A stretch of 61,557 nucleotides of DNA from Verrucomicrobiales bacterium (lineage in GTDB: Bacteria; Verrucomicrobiota; Verrucomicrobiia; Verrucomicrobiales; DEV007). Position numbers and translations under genes: made by a program. Shown piece by piece: positions 33,196-42,255 of this stretch. The first letter of the stretch is position 1, and the number at the start of each line of letters is the position of its first letter. The notes below the pieces were generated by a model that saw nothing but the letters and a program-made list of their open reading frames with translations, was not told the DNA's origin and did no database searches. The DNA lies in assembly GCA_021648365.1 (NCBI GenBank), contig JAKISY010000015.1, forward strand, positions 1 to 61,557, written 5' to 3'.

Positions 33196-34791
33196 TCACA
33201 GGTCGATTGATTGGGCTTCGTGGATGCCTTCGTGGGCTTCGAGGTCAGCTAGCAGTTCTTCGCTCGGGGCGTGGTCAAGATTGAGCACGCTGAGGGCGCG
33301 ACCGCCGACTTGGTTGCGGCTCAGGGACATGCTGGCGATGTTGACTCCATGTTTGGCGAGGGTCGCACCGACATGCCCGACGACACCGGGTGAGTCAAGA
33401 TTTTCCAACATCAGTAGGTGACCTTCGGGAGTGGCTTCGACGTTGCGGTCGCGGATTTTCACGATGCGTGGTTGGCTACCAAAGAAGGTGCCTGCTACGG
33501 CGGTACTTTCGTTTTCATTGCCGACTTCGACTTCGATCAGGTCGGTGAACTCACAGGCAGCTGGGATGCGAGACTCTGTGACGCGGATGCCACGGTTTTC
33601 TGCGAAGCTTGGTGCGTTGAGCGTATTGACGGTGGTCGCACCTGAGCTGAGCGAAAGGTAGCCTTTCAGTGCCGAGCGGGTGATGAGGGTGGTATCGACG
33701 TCGCTGACTTTGCCGTTATAATTGATCCGGAAAAAATCGGGTTGCTGAGGTGAGATGTGAGAAATGAGTTTGCCTAGCACTTCGGCTAGATCCAAATAGG
33801 GTCCGATTTCTTCGATGGTTTTTTCGTCGATGTTAGGGGTATTGATCGAGTTGACCACGGTACCGTTGAGCACAGCATCGCGCACGGTGCGGGCGATTTC
33901 GATGCCGACATTCTCTTGAGCTTCTTGAGTCGAGGCTCCGAGGTGCGGGGTGAAAACAATCTTGTCGCATTTGAGCAAGGCTCCGTCAGCTTCTGGCGGT
34001 TCGGTTTCGTAAACGTCGAGCGCAGCTCCGGCGATCTTACCGCTTTCGATACCTGCTAAAAGGGCGGCTTCGTCGATCAGGCCTCCGCGAGCACAGTTGA
34101 CGATGCGCACGCCGTCTTTCATCAGCGCGATGCGATCGGCATTGATCATGTGAGTGGTCTCGGGCGTTTTGGGCATGTGCATGGTGATGAAGTCGGCTTG
34201 AGCGACGGCTTCTTCGATGCTCTCACACAGCTCTACACGCATGATTTTTGCCTGACTGGCGGCGAGGTAGGGGTCGTAGGCGACGACGCGCATGCCAAAA
34301 GAAAGCGCGCGTTTGGCGAACTCTCCGCCGATGCGTCCCATGCCCAGCACGGCGAGCGTTTTTTTGTAAAGTTCGACACCTTCGTATTTTTTTCGATCCC
34401 ATCTGCCGGCGACCATACTGGCGTGGGCTTGCGGGATGGTGCGTGCCATCGAGGTCATCAGGCTGAACGCGTGCTCGGCGGTCGAGATGGTATTGCCGGC
34501 GGGAGTATTCATGACGATCACGCCGTGTTGAGTGGCTGCGGGGATGTCGATGTTGTCCACCCCGACTCCTGCACGACCAATGGCTTTGAGCTGGGTGGCG
34601 GCTGCGATGACGGGTGCGGTGATCTTGGTCGCGCTGCGCACGATGATGCCAGAGTATTGGTCAGCGATGGCGATCAGTTCGTCTTCGCTGAGTCCGAATT
34701 TCACATCGACTTCGAGTTGTGGATCGTTTTTGAGATCTTCGATTCCTTTTTCTGAAATAGAATCGGCGACGAGTATTTTGTGCTTTGCCAT
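33196..34791 (-). CDS. serA: D-3-phosphoglycerate dehydrogenase, long form with ACT domain
   Basis: SerA oxidises 3-phosphoglycerate to 3-phosphohydroxypyruvate, the first step of serine synthesis. ATG at 34791 gives the standard start MAKHKILVADSISEKG and 531 aa. It has the NAD-binding GMGRIGGEFAKRA, catalytic R in NCARGGLIDEAAL, E in EPPEADG, H in TPHLGASTQEAQ, an allosteric-substrate-binding region, and a C-terminal ACT domain (LDSPGVVGHVGATLAKHGVNIASM) for serine feedback. It is divergent from ilvD across 160 bp. Confidence 0.96.
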   Translation of the reverse strand: MAKHKILVADSISEKGIEDLKNDPQLEVDVKFGLSEDELIAIADQYSGIIVRSATKITAPVIAAATQLKAIGRAGVGVDNIDIPAATQHGVIVMNTPAGNTISTAEHAFSLMTSMARTIPQAHASMVAGRWDRKKYEGVELYKKTLAVLGMGRIGGEFAKRALSFGMRVVAYDPYLAASQAKIMRVELCESIEEAVAQADFITMHMPKTPETTHMINADRIALMKDGVRIVNCARGGLIDEAALLAGIESGKIAGAALDVYETEPPEADGALLKCDKIVFTPHLGASTQEAQENVGIEIARTVRDAVLNGTVVNSINTPNIDEKTIEEIGPYLDLAEVLGKLISHISPQQPDFFRINYNGKVSDVDTTLITRSALKGYLSLSSGATTVNTLNAPSFAENRGIRVTESRIPAACEFTDLIEVEVGNENESTAVAGTFFGSQPRIVKIRDRNVEATPEGHLLMLENLDSPGVVGHVGATLAKHGVNIASMSLSRNQVGGRALSVLNLDHAPSEELLADLEAHEGIHEAQSIDL

Positions 34792-34951
34792 GAGGGCGCT
34801 AATTAGGGACGCATTTTGCCATGGTGCAACTGCTTTCCTGCCAAAATGAGAGTAGCAGCGAGGTTTTGAGGTCGGTAAAAAATCTACTGAGTGCTTGACG
34901 GGAAGGGCGGGGCAACAAACTATTAAGCAACATTCAGTAATATTTTTAGCC

Positions 34952-36679
34952 ATGAAAGCTTCACCCAAGAAAAAGACCGCCCGCAAAAAAGCGATAACTC
35001 AAGCTCACCGTCAGTTTTCTGGACCGATGGTGGATGGCCCTTCTCGTGCGGGTAGCCGCTCGATGCTCTATGCGGTGGGGTTCAAACGAGAGGATTTTAA
35101 AAAATCGCAGGTCGGCATCGCTTCAACTTGGAGCATGGTGACGCCTTGCAACATGCACATCGACAAACTTGCGGACGAGTCGGTGAAAGGGGTGGACGCT
35201 GCGGGTGGTAAAGGGGTGATTTTTAATACCATCACGGTGTCCGATGGCATCTCGATGGGAACTGAGGGGATGAAGTATTCGCTGGTATCACGCGAGGTCA
35301 TTGCCGATTCGATAGAGACGGTGGCGGGTTGTGAGGGGCTGGATGGCATCGTGGCTATTGGTGGCTGTGATAAAAATATGCCGGGCTGCATGATTGCGCT
35401 GGCTCGACTGAATCGTCCTGCGGTTTTTGTCTATGGCGGTACGATCAAGGCTGGTTGCATGGGTGGCAAGGATGTGGACATCGTTTCGGTCTATGAAGCG
35501 GTGGGGCAAGAATCGGCGGGTTCGATCTCAAATGATGACTTGGAGGCGGTTAGTGAAGTGGCGGTGCCTGGCGCAGGTTCTTGTGGTGGTATGTACACGG
35601 CGAATACGATGGCCTGCGCGATCGAGGCTTTGGGGATGAGCTTGCCTAACAGCTCTGCTCAGGCGGCAGTGTCGGACGATAAAATGATGGATTGTTTTGA
35701 CGCCGGAGTGGCGGTGGTGAATTTGCTCAATAAGAGCATTCGCCCGCGCGACATCATGACTCGTAAGGCGTTTGAGAACGCGATCACCTTGGTAACAGCG
35801 TTGGGTGGCTCCACCAATGCGGTGTTGCATTTGCTTGCGATGGCTTCCTCGATGGGGGTGAAGCTTTCGATTGATGATTTTACTAAAATCGGCAAAAAGG
35901 TGCCAGTATTGGCAGATCTCAAACCGAGTGGTAAGTATATGATGGAGAGTTTGGTGGATATTGGCGGCACGCTGCCGTTGATGAAGATGCTTTTGAACAA
36001 AGGTCTGCTTCACGGCGATTGTCTGACAGTGACAGGTCGAACATTGAAGCAGAATCTTGCTAAGGTCAAAGCTTACCCTAAGGGGCAGGAAGTGATCCGT
36101 CCGTTCAGTAACCCGGTTAAACCCGAAGGGCATCTTACCATTCTTTATGGTAACTTGGCACCGACGGGTGCGGTGGCGAAGATTAGTGGTAAAGAGGGTG
36201 ATTTTTTTAAAGGCACGGCGCGAGTATTTAATTCAGAAGAGGCGGCGATGAAATCGATCCTCAGTGGTAAAATCAAAAAAGGCGATGTGATCGTGATTCG
36301 CATGGAGGGGCCCAAGGGCGGACCTGGTATGCGTGAGATGCTCGGACCCACAGCGGCGATCATGGGGCGCGGTCTGGGTAAGGATGTGGCATTGATCACT
36401 GATGGACGTTTTTCTGGTGGTAGCCATGGATTTGTGGTGGGGCATGTGACGCCCGAAGCTTTCTTAGGCGGACCTCTGGCGATCGTAGAGAATGGCGATC
36501 AGATCTCTGTGGATACGGTGAAACGCAAAATGACCTTGCACGTGACCAAAAAGGAGATGGCTGCACGGATGAAAAAATGGAAGCAGCCTAAGCCTCGTTA
36601 CACTCGTGGGGTGTTGGCGAAGTATGCTAAGTTGGTGAATTGTGCGTCGCAAGGCGCGTTGACTGATGCGGATTTGTAG
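34952..36679 (+). CDS. ilvD: Dihydroxy-acid dehydratase
   Basis: IlvD dehydrates 2,3-dihydroxy acids to 2-keto acids in isoleucine and valine synthesis. The 575-aa protein has the [Fe-S]-ligand cysteines in TPCNMHIDKLA, GGCDKNMPGCMIA and GAGSCGGMYTANTMA, and the C-terminal TDGRFSGGSHGFVVGHVTPEA. ATG at 34952 was chosen; a lysine-rich stretch precedes the conserved AHRQFSGPMVDGPSRAGSRSMLYAVG. It is monocistronic. Confidence 0.97.
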   Translation: MKASPKKKTARKKAITQAHRQFSGPMVDGPSRAGSRSMLYAVGFKREDFKKSQVGIASTWSMVTPCNMHIDKLADESVKGVDAAGGKGVIFNTITVSDGISMGTEGMKYSLVSREVIADSIETVAGCEGLDGIVAIGGCDKNMPGCMIALARLNRPAVFVYGGTIKAGCMGGKDVDIVSVYEAVGQESAGSISNDDLEAVSEVAVPGAGSCGGMYTANTMACAIEALGMSLPNSSAQAAVSDDKMMDCFDAGVAVVNLLNKSIRPRDIMTRKAFENAITLVTALGGSTNAVLHLLAMASSMGVKLSIDDFTKIGKKVPVLADLKPSGKYMMESLVDIGGTLPLMKMLLNKGLLHGDCLTVTGRTLKQNLAKVKAYPKGQEVIRPFSNPVKPEGHLTILYGNLAPTGAVAKISGKEGDFFKGTARVFNSEEAAMKSILSGKIKKGDVIVIRMEGPKGGPGMREMLGPTAAIMGRGLGKDVALITDGRFSGGSHGFVVGHVTPEAFLGGPLAIVENGDQISVDTVKRKMTLHVTKKEMAARMKKWKQPKPRYTRGVLAKYAKLVNCASQGALTDADL

Positions 36680-36705
36680 AGGGAAATTGCGGGGGGAGTT
36701 TTAAC

Positions 36706-36730
36706 CACGGATAGCACGGATAGCGCGGAT
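36706..36730. repeat. Intergenic 9-bp-period element (CACGGAT x3)
   Basis: CACGGAT at 36706 and 36715 and CGCGGAT at 36724, exactly 9 bp apart. It is the reverse-complement family of the element at 17591. It lies in the 252-bp gap after ilvD, where the only other recognisable sequence is the CGCAGAT element at 36873. Confidence 0.6.
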
Positions 36731-36872
36731 AAGATAAGAAGGGAAACCGCAAGTTACGCAACCGACCCCGAGAATGCGGGGGAACCGGAATGCAATGGAG
36801 ATAGGCGGAGCCAAACAGCAGGAGGGAACTTCACGAAGGTAAATGAGTGAGGATTAGAATAAGGGGATGAAC

Positions 36873-36888
36873 CGCAGATTGCGCAGAT
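36873..36888. repeat. Intergenic 9-bp-period element (CGCAGAT x2)
   Basis: CGCAGAT at 36873 and 36882, preceded by TGAAC as in the copy at 16914. Confidence 0.55.
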
Positions 36889-36931
36889 AAGAAAAGAGTG
36901 AAAAGTTAAATTAGGAAAAGATAAGAGGTAG

Positions 36932-37351
36932 GTGCATGCGAAAAAAATAGCTGTATTTTTGTGGGTAAGCATTGCTGCTGTGGGGGTGTTTTCTTCCGAG
37001 TTGCGAAATAAGGAGCTGTATTTTTTTGGATGGTTCTGGATTGCCGTAGTGGCGTTCTTTTTTGCTATTGTATTCGGGGTATATTGGGGAGGGAAGCGAG
37101 AAGTAAACCCCGATGATGGAGTGCTAGTAGCTATATGGAGGTATGTTCCATATCTGATGGAAATTTCCTGTATAGCGGCAATGGTGCATGCAGTCGTAGG
37201 CTTAGGGTTGTGTATTTATGATACAGGCGAAGTTCGGATGGTGTTTAATTCGCCATTCTTATTCTTGCTAGGAATGAGTTTTGGAGGGATTCTTGGCTTT
37301 CGTTTGAGGCATGTAAGAATGTTACGTAGCGGGATTTTTTGTAATAAATAG
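36932..37351 (+). CDS. Four-helix membrane protein of unknown function (139 aa)
   Basis: Start is GTG at 36932 behind a purine-rich AAGATAAGAGGTAGG. Four hydrophobic segments are visible: IAVFLWVSIAAVGVF, WFWIAVVAFFFAIVFGVYW, LMEISCIAAMVHAVVGLGLCI and FLFLLGMSFGGILGF. Polar loops are short. I do not recognise the family. It is AT-rich and surrounded by repeat elements and a toxin-antitoxin pair, suggesting a region open to insertion. Confidence 0.55.
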   Translation: MHAKKIAVFLWVSIAAVGVFSSELRNKELYFFGWFWIAVVAFFFAIVFGVYWGGKREVNPDDGVLVAIWRYVPYLMEISCIAAMVHAVVGLGLCIYDTGEVRMVFNSPFLFLLGMSFGGILGFRLRHVRMLRSGIFCNK

Positions 37352-37413
37352 ACGGAATAGGATTTTTTATATGTGGGCTGATGCCATCAGGTGCTTTTAT
37401 TTCTAACCAAAGC

Positions 37414-37815
37414 TTACCAAAGCGTTTGTAGTCCTTGATCAGCGTAGAGTTTCATTTTTTTATCTTTGCTGATCAGGCAGTGGTGGCATTGCAGAGCTTG
37501 CCAGATTAACAGGCGGTCGAAAGGATCTTTGTGATCAGGTTGAGGTAACAAGTGATGGTAGCTGGCTAACAGTGTCGGGTCGAGTTCGGCAATAGTGAAG
37601 CCCATGCTTTGGGTTGCCTGCGGTAATTCTTCAGGCGAGGTTGCGGGTAAGTTGAGTTTGCCTAAGCCATGTTTCAAACTAATTTCCCAAAAACTGATGG
37701 CACTGACAGAAATCTCTTGGTGGCTGTCTTCAAGAACGGAAAGAGCTACAGAGCTTAATTTTGATGGCTCGAAGAGGATCCAGAGTAAGGTATGAGGGTC
37801 TAGTAAGTAGCTCAT
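37414..37815 (-). CDS. PIN-domain toxin (VapC-type)
   Basis: The 133-aa protein is a PIN RNase of the type starting YLLDPHTLLWILFEPSKLS, with VSAISFWEISLKHGLGKL and PDHKDPFDRLLIWQALQCHHCLISKD. The expected D/E residues are all present. It follows the antitoxin gene by one base, the normal antitoxin-first order. Confidence 0.9.
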   Translation of the reverse strand: MSYLLDPHTLLWILFEPSKLSSVALSVLEDSHQEISVSAISFWEISLKHGLGKLNLPATSPEELPQATQSMGFTIAELDPTLLASYHHLLPQPDHKDPFDRLLIWQALQCHHCLISKDKKMKLYADQGLQTLW

Positions 37816-37816
37816 G

Positions 37817-38053
37817 CTAATCGGTTCCTAAAAACTCATCGGCATCCATTTCCCATTGCTTGAATTGGACTTTGCCGCGTTGTGCAAAGATGCCAAGTTT
37901 TCTTGGCTCAGTTTGATTTTCTATATAGGGGCTGAAGATAGCCAATTTTTCATTACGCCGCCCTTTTTCAAGAACTACACTTTCACCTTTTGCAACCTGT
38001 TGAAGGATTTCAGGTAATTTTTGCTTAAATTCCCCAATGGTAAAAGTTTTCAT
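37817..38053 (-). CDS. Phd/YefM-like antitoxin
   Basis: The 78-aa protein has a Phd/YefM N-terminus (TIGEFKQKLPEILQQVAKGESVVLEKGRRNEKLAIFSP) and an acidic C-terminal tail ending DADEFLGTD that should neutralise the PIN toxin. Expected to autoregulate the pair. Confidence 0.88.
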   Translation of the reverse strand: MKTFTIGEFKQKLPEILQQVAKGESVVLEKGRRNEKLAIFSPYIENQTEPRKLGIFAQRGKVQFKQWEMDADEFLGTD

Positions 38054-38121
38054 AGAATCAGGATAGTCGAACTTGTCAACTTGTCTAGAGGCGAACGGAG
38101 TAGGAAAGATTCAAGCCTCAT

Positions 38122-39453
38122 CTATGTGAACAGTTTTCCGAAATCATTTGCGAGCAGTAAGGTCAGCTCGCCTCGAGTCCAAGTTTTTGAACTCATGGAG
38201 AGGCGCACGGCTTGGTTGCGTATCGCTGTTTCAAAAGTATTTCGCACATGGCGACCGTTGCCAAAACCCTCTTCTTGCCGATCCAACTCTTTTTTGAATA
38301 GTTGCTGTAGTCGCTTTTCAGACTCTTGGTTGAGAGTGTATTCGTTTTTATCGCAAAGGATTTTCATGATCCCTAGCAACTCGTCTTCATTATAGTCTTC
38401 AAAATCGAGATGGAGGTTGAAACGAGAGTGCAGGCCAGGATTAGAATCGATGAACTCCTGCATGTCGTCGGGATAACCTGCCACGATCACAATGAGGCGT
38501 TCTCGGTAGTCTTCCATTCGTTTTACTAGCGTGTCGATGGCCTCTTGCCCAAAATCATTTTCTCCACCACCGAGTAGGGCATAGGCCTCATCTATGAACA
38601 ATACGCCATCCAAAGCTTTACGGATGACGTCATCTGTTTTTTTTGCAGTATGTCCCACAAACTGCCCGACGAGTCCTAATCGGTCGGTTTCGACTAGATG
38701 TCCTTTTTTCAGTAATCCTAGAGACTGGAAGATTTTTGCTAGGATTCGAGCCACGGTTGTTTTTCCTGTCCCTGGGTTTCCTGAAAAAACCATGTGCAAA
38801 GACATTCCTAAAGTTTGCAGTTCTAACTCTTCACGGGCTTTTTGCACCTTGATATAGCTAGCCATTTTATTGACCTCTTTTTTGATTTCATCGAGTCCAA
38901 TGAGTTCATTGAGTCGCGCTAGGCAGACTTCGACACTTTCTACTTCTAGGTTTTCATCGTTCACAGAAAAGTATTCGTCATCGATGTTTGCGGTGAGGTC
39001 ATTGCTCGGATCTCCTTGGACCCAAGAGATGATTTGCGCGGCTCGCTCATTATCTGGCAGCAATTCGTGTGCGAGGTTTTCCAAAAACAGTTCCTCCTCA
39101 TAGTTGATAGAACCATCGGCTAAAGCTGCTCCAGCAGCAACTCGAAACAAGATGTCACCCCATCTAGGATATTTCCGTCCATACTGGATAGCTGCTAACT
39201 CATAACTAGGCTGAGCCATGACCCTGCCATCGAGCAGGCTTTCGTGTGCGACTGACCAGTCAAGGTTTCTGCCCACAGCTCTGGAGTAGAGTTTTTCATC
39301 ATTGTTCAAATGGCCATCGATTCTTGTGGATAAAAACAAGATGAGGCGCAATTCATAATCGAGGTCAAAAGTAGCTACGCCCTCTTCTTTGGAAAGCCTT
39401 TTGATTTCTGTGCTTATTCCTTGAGCGCAGCGATAGGCAATAGATTCAGGCAT
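38122..39453 (-). CDS. TerB-like/CbbX-type AAA+ ATPase
   Basis: The 443-aa protein has two TerB-like helical stretches at the N-terminus (ELRLILFLSTRIDGHLNNDEKLY, about 34-57; RVAAGAALADGSINYEEELFLENLA, about 104-128) and a CbbX/SpoVK-type AAA+ domain: Walker A GNPGTGKTTVA (225-235), Walker B GVLFIDEAYALL (283-294) and arginine-rich LHSRFNLHLDFEDY. CbbX-type ATPases remodel protein complexes. No Rubisco gene is nearby, so a Rubisco-activase role is not supported. The start overlaps the speD stop by 8 bp; it ends the PspA operon. ATG at 39453 begins the first conserved helix. Confidence 0.88.
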   Translation of the reverse strand: MPESIAYRCAQGISTEIKRLSKEEGVATFDLDYELRLILFLSTRIDGHLNNDEKLYSRAVGRNLDWSVAHESLLDGRVMAQPSYELAAIQYGRKYPRWGDILFRVAAGAALADGSINYEEELFLENLAHELLPDNERAAQIISWVQGDPSNDLTANIDDEYFSVNDENLEVESVEVCLARLNELIGLDEIKKEVNKMASYIKVQKAREELELQTLGMSLHMVFSGNPGTGKTTVARILAKIFQSLGLLKKGHLVETDRLGLVGQFVGHTAKKTDDVIRKALDGVLFIDEAYALLGGGENDFGQEAIDTLVKRMEDYRERLIVIVAGYPDDMQEFIDSNPGLHSRFNLHLDFEDYNEDELLGIMKILCDKNEYTLNQESEKRLQQLFKKELDRQEEGFGNGRHVRNTFETAIRNQAVRLSMSSKTWTRGELTLLLANDFGKLFT

Positions 39454-39868
39454 GGGCAAGTTCCTCCGTGTGGTGAGTGCTGGGTTTAAGTATTTGAGTG
39501 CCAGAAGGGCTTCGAGAAAAAGAAGATAAGCTAACTTTTTTTGCTTGAGACCGCTTAGCGATATACTCGCTGACCAGATCAGCAATCTCCACCTTGCCGC
39601 AGGTGAAAACGTCTACCGCAGCGTAGCCACTCTCCGGCCAGGTGTGGATGGTGATATGGCTCTCAGCTATCACTACAACTCCACTTAGTCCTTGTGGGGA
39701 GAATGGGTGAAAGTGCGAGGATATAATCGTCGCCCCACCATCAGCAGCACAATCGAGTAGCAGTGTCCGCACTTTCTCTACAGAATTTAGTAGTTCGAAA
39801 GAACAGCCTGTGAGTTCCATCAAAATATGTCGACCCGAAGGGCTGTGAATGGGGGCGGTCTTTGCCAT
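39446..39868 (-). CDS. speD: S-adenosylmethionine decarboxylase proenzyme
   Basis: SpeD makes decarboxylated AdoMet, the aminopropyl donor for spermidine. The 140-aa proenzyme has the self-cleavage site E69-S70-H71 in IAESHITIHTWPESGYAAVDVFTCG, where Ser70 becomes the pyruvoyl group, and C90 as the probable catalytic acid. It sits between pspA and the AAA+ gene in an operon headed by a membrane spermidine synthase, so the two enzymes of aminopropyl transfer bracket the locus. A 120-bp gap separates it from pspA. Confidence 0.95.
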   Translation of the reverse strand: MAKTAPIHSPSGRHILMELTGCSFELLNSVEKVRTLLLDCAADGGATIISSHFHPFSPQGLSGVVVIAESHITIHTWPESGYAAVDVFTCGKVEIADLVSEYIAKRSQAKKVSLSSFSRSPSGTQILKPSTHHTEELAHA

Positions 39869-39988
39869 GGCTCTTAAGTGAGGTGTTTTGCTCTTGTAAT
39901 TTTCAGCTGCGCTATGTTTGAACAGTATTCAATCATCAACAGAACGCAGCGCTGGAGGTCAGTTATTTTCATGCTTGGGCGAATAGGT

Positions 39989-40693
39989 TCATTCCCCTGT
40001 GCGGTTGCTGCCGCTGCTCATTTTGCTTTTTAACGCATCGAGCTTGGCTTGCACACTAGGGTTGCTGGAGGCACTAACGCTTTTAAACTCTTCCTCCAAG
40101 CTGTCGCCGCTCGTGCTTGCTTCAGCCATTTCTTTGGCGGCATCGGCCTCGTAAGATTGGCGTTCGGCCTTGGCTTTCATACGTGCCATGAGATCATCAG
40201 TCTTGTGATCGTTGCTGATACGAGCCTTAGCTTCGTAGATGTCTTTTTTTACTTGAGCGGCTTTGCTTTGAGCGATGATGAAGTCTTTATTCCTTTTAAA
40301 TTCCGCGATTTGATTTTCCATTTCTCGCATCTCAGTTTTGAGCTCATTTACAGAATCTCGTTGACTCTGCCAGCTAGGAAGTAGAGCGTTAGCCTTTTGT
40401 TCGTGCTCAGCAGCTCTTTCCAGAGCTTTGACCGCGAGATCTTCTCGGTCTGCACGCATGGCAGCTTCAGCTTTTTGTTCCCAGTTGAACTTCTCAGATT
40501 TTTCTTTTTCGAGCTGAGCCTTACTTTGGCGTTCTGTTGCGATACACTGTTGTATCGATTTTTTAGCTTCGCGCATTTGTTTTTCTTTGTCGCGTATAGC
40601 TTGATCGAGCATCAGCTCGGGTTGCTCTAATTTATCGATAGCTTTATTGGCAGAAGCTTGACCGATTTTAAAAATGCGGGAAAATATACTCAT
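39989..40693 (-). CDS. pspA: PspA/IM30-family membrane-remodelling protein
   Basis: The 234-aa protein starts MSIFSRIFKIGQASANKAIDKLEQPELMLDQAIRD and is coiled coil for almost its whole length (AERQSYEADAAKEMAEA, ELKTEMREMENQIAEFKRN), as in PspA, IM30/Vipp1 and E. coli YjfJ. These ESCRT-III-like proteins form helical filaments or rings that bind and protect stressed membranes. ATG at 40693 matches the family start. Its neighbours (DUF2170, DUF350) are those of YjfJ, not of classical PspA (no pspBC or pspF). Confidence 0.93.
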   Translation of the reverse strand: MSIFSRIFKIGQASANKAIDKLEQPELMLDQAIRDKEKQMREAKKSIQQCIATERQSKAQLEKEKSEKFNWEQKAEAAMRADREDLAVKALERAAEHEQKANALLPSWQSQRDSVNELKTEMREMENQIAEFKRNKDFIIAQSKAAQVKKDIYEAKARISNDHKTDDLMARMKAKAERQSYEADAAKEMAEASTSGDSLEEEFKSVSASSNPSVQAKLDALKSKMSSGSNRTGE

Positions 40694-40715
40694 GTTATTA
40701 GTTGGGTTGAATGTG

Positions 40716-41123
40716 TTATTTAGCGACGCTTGCGAAGAGGCTCTCAGCACGATCCGCAGCTAGTTCCAAAGCGTCAAAGACGGACAGCAGCTCGCTGTCG
40801 TTCATGTCTTCGGTCTCGCGACTCTCCACTAGCACTAAGCGGTGATCATCAGGGTTACTGGTGTCCATGCCGAAGCTAACAGGCAGGATTTCTGTGTTGA
40901 GGTCTAAAATTTTCAGCAGCAAATCTTGGCTGATGATTTCAGAAATATTACCTAGATCGACTTCGTAAAAAATATGGTTATCGCTGATTTTTAGAAAAAC
41001 GGGCAATTCGCTATCGCGTTGCACGCGCAATATATCATTGCCTAAATCTTCTACCACGAAACCGTTTAGTTCCAGGAAATAGGGCAAATCCTCCGTGCGT
41101 TGTAGTTTTATTTTAATATTCAT
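40716..41123 (-). CDS. DUF2170 (YjfI-like) protein
   Basis: The 135-aa protein matches what I recall of the DUF2170/YjfI family: LPYFLELNGFVVEDLGNDILRVQRDSELPVFLKISDN, a central VSEI-like helix, LPVSFGMDTSNPDDHRLVLV and a C-terminal helix pair (SVFDALELAADRAESLFAS). It is small, acidic and soluble. In Enterobacteria yjfI is next to the PspA-like yjfJ, as here (22 bp gap), so it is probably a direct partner or regulator of the PspA protein. Confidence 0.8.
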   Translation of the reverse strand: MNIKIKLQRTEDLPYFLELNGFVVEDLGNDILRVQRDSELPVFLKISDNHIFYEVDLGNISEIISQDLLLKILDLNTEILPVSFGMDTSNPDDHRLVLVESRETEDMNDSELLSVFDALELAADRAESLFASVAK

Positions 41124-41141
41124 TTTTTATATGCGAGTTAT

Positions 41142-42248
41142 TTATCTCGCTGGTGTTGTTTGTTTCGAAGAAATTAGTGATTGCTCCAGGCCTTGGTAGT
41201 TGTTCGGATCAGGCGTGAGCAAAAGTAGTTGGTCAGATTTTTCTATGAGCAGGGCTTGCTTGGAGCTGAAGTGAGTCTCCCCATTACGGACTAGACCGAG
41301 GATTTGGATTGGGTCAGAGTGGTGGAGAGCTGCAATTTGGATAGCTTTCAAAGATTGTCCGATAAGTTGGCTAGGTACCAGATAGAACTCGGATCCAAAT
41401 TGATAGGAAATGAGCTGGTCGAAGATATCACTCAAACCGGGGTTGTAAATTTCCTGTACAAGCAGGTGATCAGATATGCCCTCTGTAGCAACGATGCCAG
41501 AAGCGCCTACTTTTTCAAGAAGGTCGCGGTTGTTCCTGTCCACCAATTCTAAGATCAGTTTTTGAGAGAGATCGGTTTCGGACTTTGCTAGAACCATTTT
41601 CACTACGGTTCCGGCGGCAAAAGTTTCTGCGTCGCATGCCGAGCTCGCTGAGTTTTTGGCGAGAATCAAGACGCCGGCGCAATTGTAGAGCGCCGCTCGA
41701 TGTAAGGCCTTTTCAGAGGAGCCGTCGCCTTTTATGAAGTGGATTTGTTGTTGTTTGAATTCGGGCGGTTGCTCTTCTAACTCTTGATCTATAACGATGA
41801 CCTGAAGAGACGAATCCATCTGTCTAAGCTCTTTTACGATTTTGAGTATTTTTTCATTGCTTGGGGAGTTACAAATAATGTAGTGGTTTTTTAAATGCAT
41901 GTTTGAGTAACCTTTCTTTTTTTTCGATATTTGTTCCAAGACGGAGTCAACGATGATTCCAAATAAAAATCCGATGAAGCCAATTCCAATCAAAAAACAT
42001 GGGTAAGCGATGAAAAACCTGCCGATAAATGTGACGGGGTAATAATCACCATAACCTACTGTGGTCATGGTGACCATCGCCCACCAGATGGAGTCGGTAA
42101 GCGTCAATCCCTCTTGATGACCAGCTTCTGCCCAATAAAACCCGAATCCAAAACACAGGTTCAACCCTAATGCCAGTAAAGTAGCATTAAAGATTTTTAC
42201 TGTCGATAGGTGGCTTTTAAGAAACCATTTTCTGAATAGAACAATCAT
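41142..42248 (-). CDS. Potassium channel with RCK/TrkA-N domain
   Basis: The 368-aa protein is a two-helix channel subunit: TM1 about 18-38, a pore loop with the K+ filter TVGYGD (about 62-67), TM2 about 75-98. A TrkA-N/RCK domain (about 115-250) and a TrkA-C-like domain (about 280-355) follow. The first RCK loop, normally G-x-G-x-x-G for nucleotide binding, reads CNSPSN, so NAD binding is doubtful; another ligand may gate it. It lies 7 bp after the unknown gene at 42256. Confidence 0.92.
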   Translation of the reverse strand: MIVLFRKWFLKSHLSTVKIFNATLLALGLNLCFGFGFYWAEAGHQEGLTLTDSIWWAMVTMTTVGYGDYYPVTFIGRFFIAYPCFLIGIGFIGFLFGIIVDSVLEQISKKKKGYSNMHLKNHYIICNSPSNEKILKIVKELRQMDSSLQVIVIDQELEEQPPEFKQQQIHFIKGDGSSEKALHRAALYNCAGVLILAKNSASSACDAETFAAGTVVKMVLAKSETDLSQKLILELVDRNNRDLLEKVGASGIVATEGISDHLLVQEIYNPGLSDIFDQLISYQFGSEFYLVPSQLIGQSLKAIQIAALHHSDPIQILGLVRNGETHFSSKQALLIEKSDQLLLLTPDPNNYQGLEQSLISSKQTTPAR

Positions 42249-42255
42249 TTACCGA

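Noticed and set aside
38122..39453. CbbX-like ATPase as a Rubisco activase
   Set aside because: No Rubisco or Calvin-cycle gene is nearby, and the TerB-like N-terminus is not a CbbX feature.
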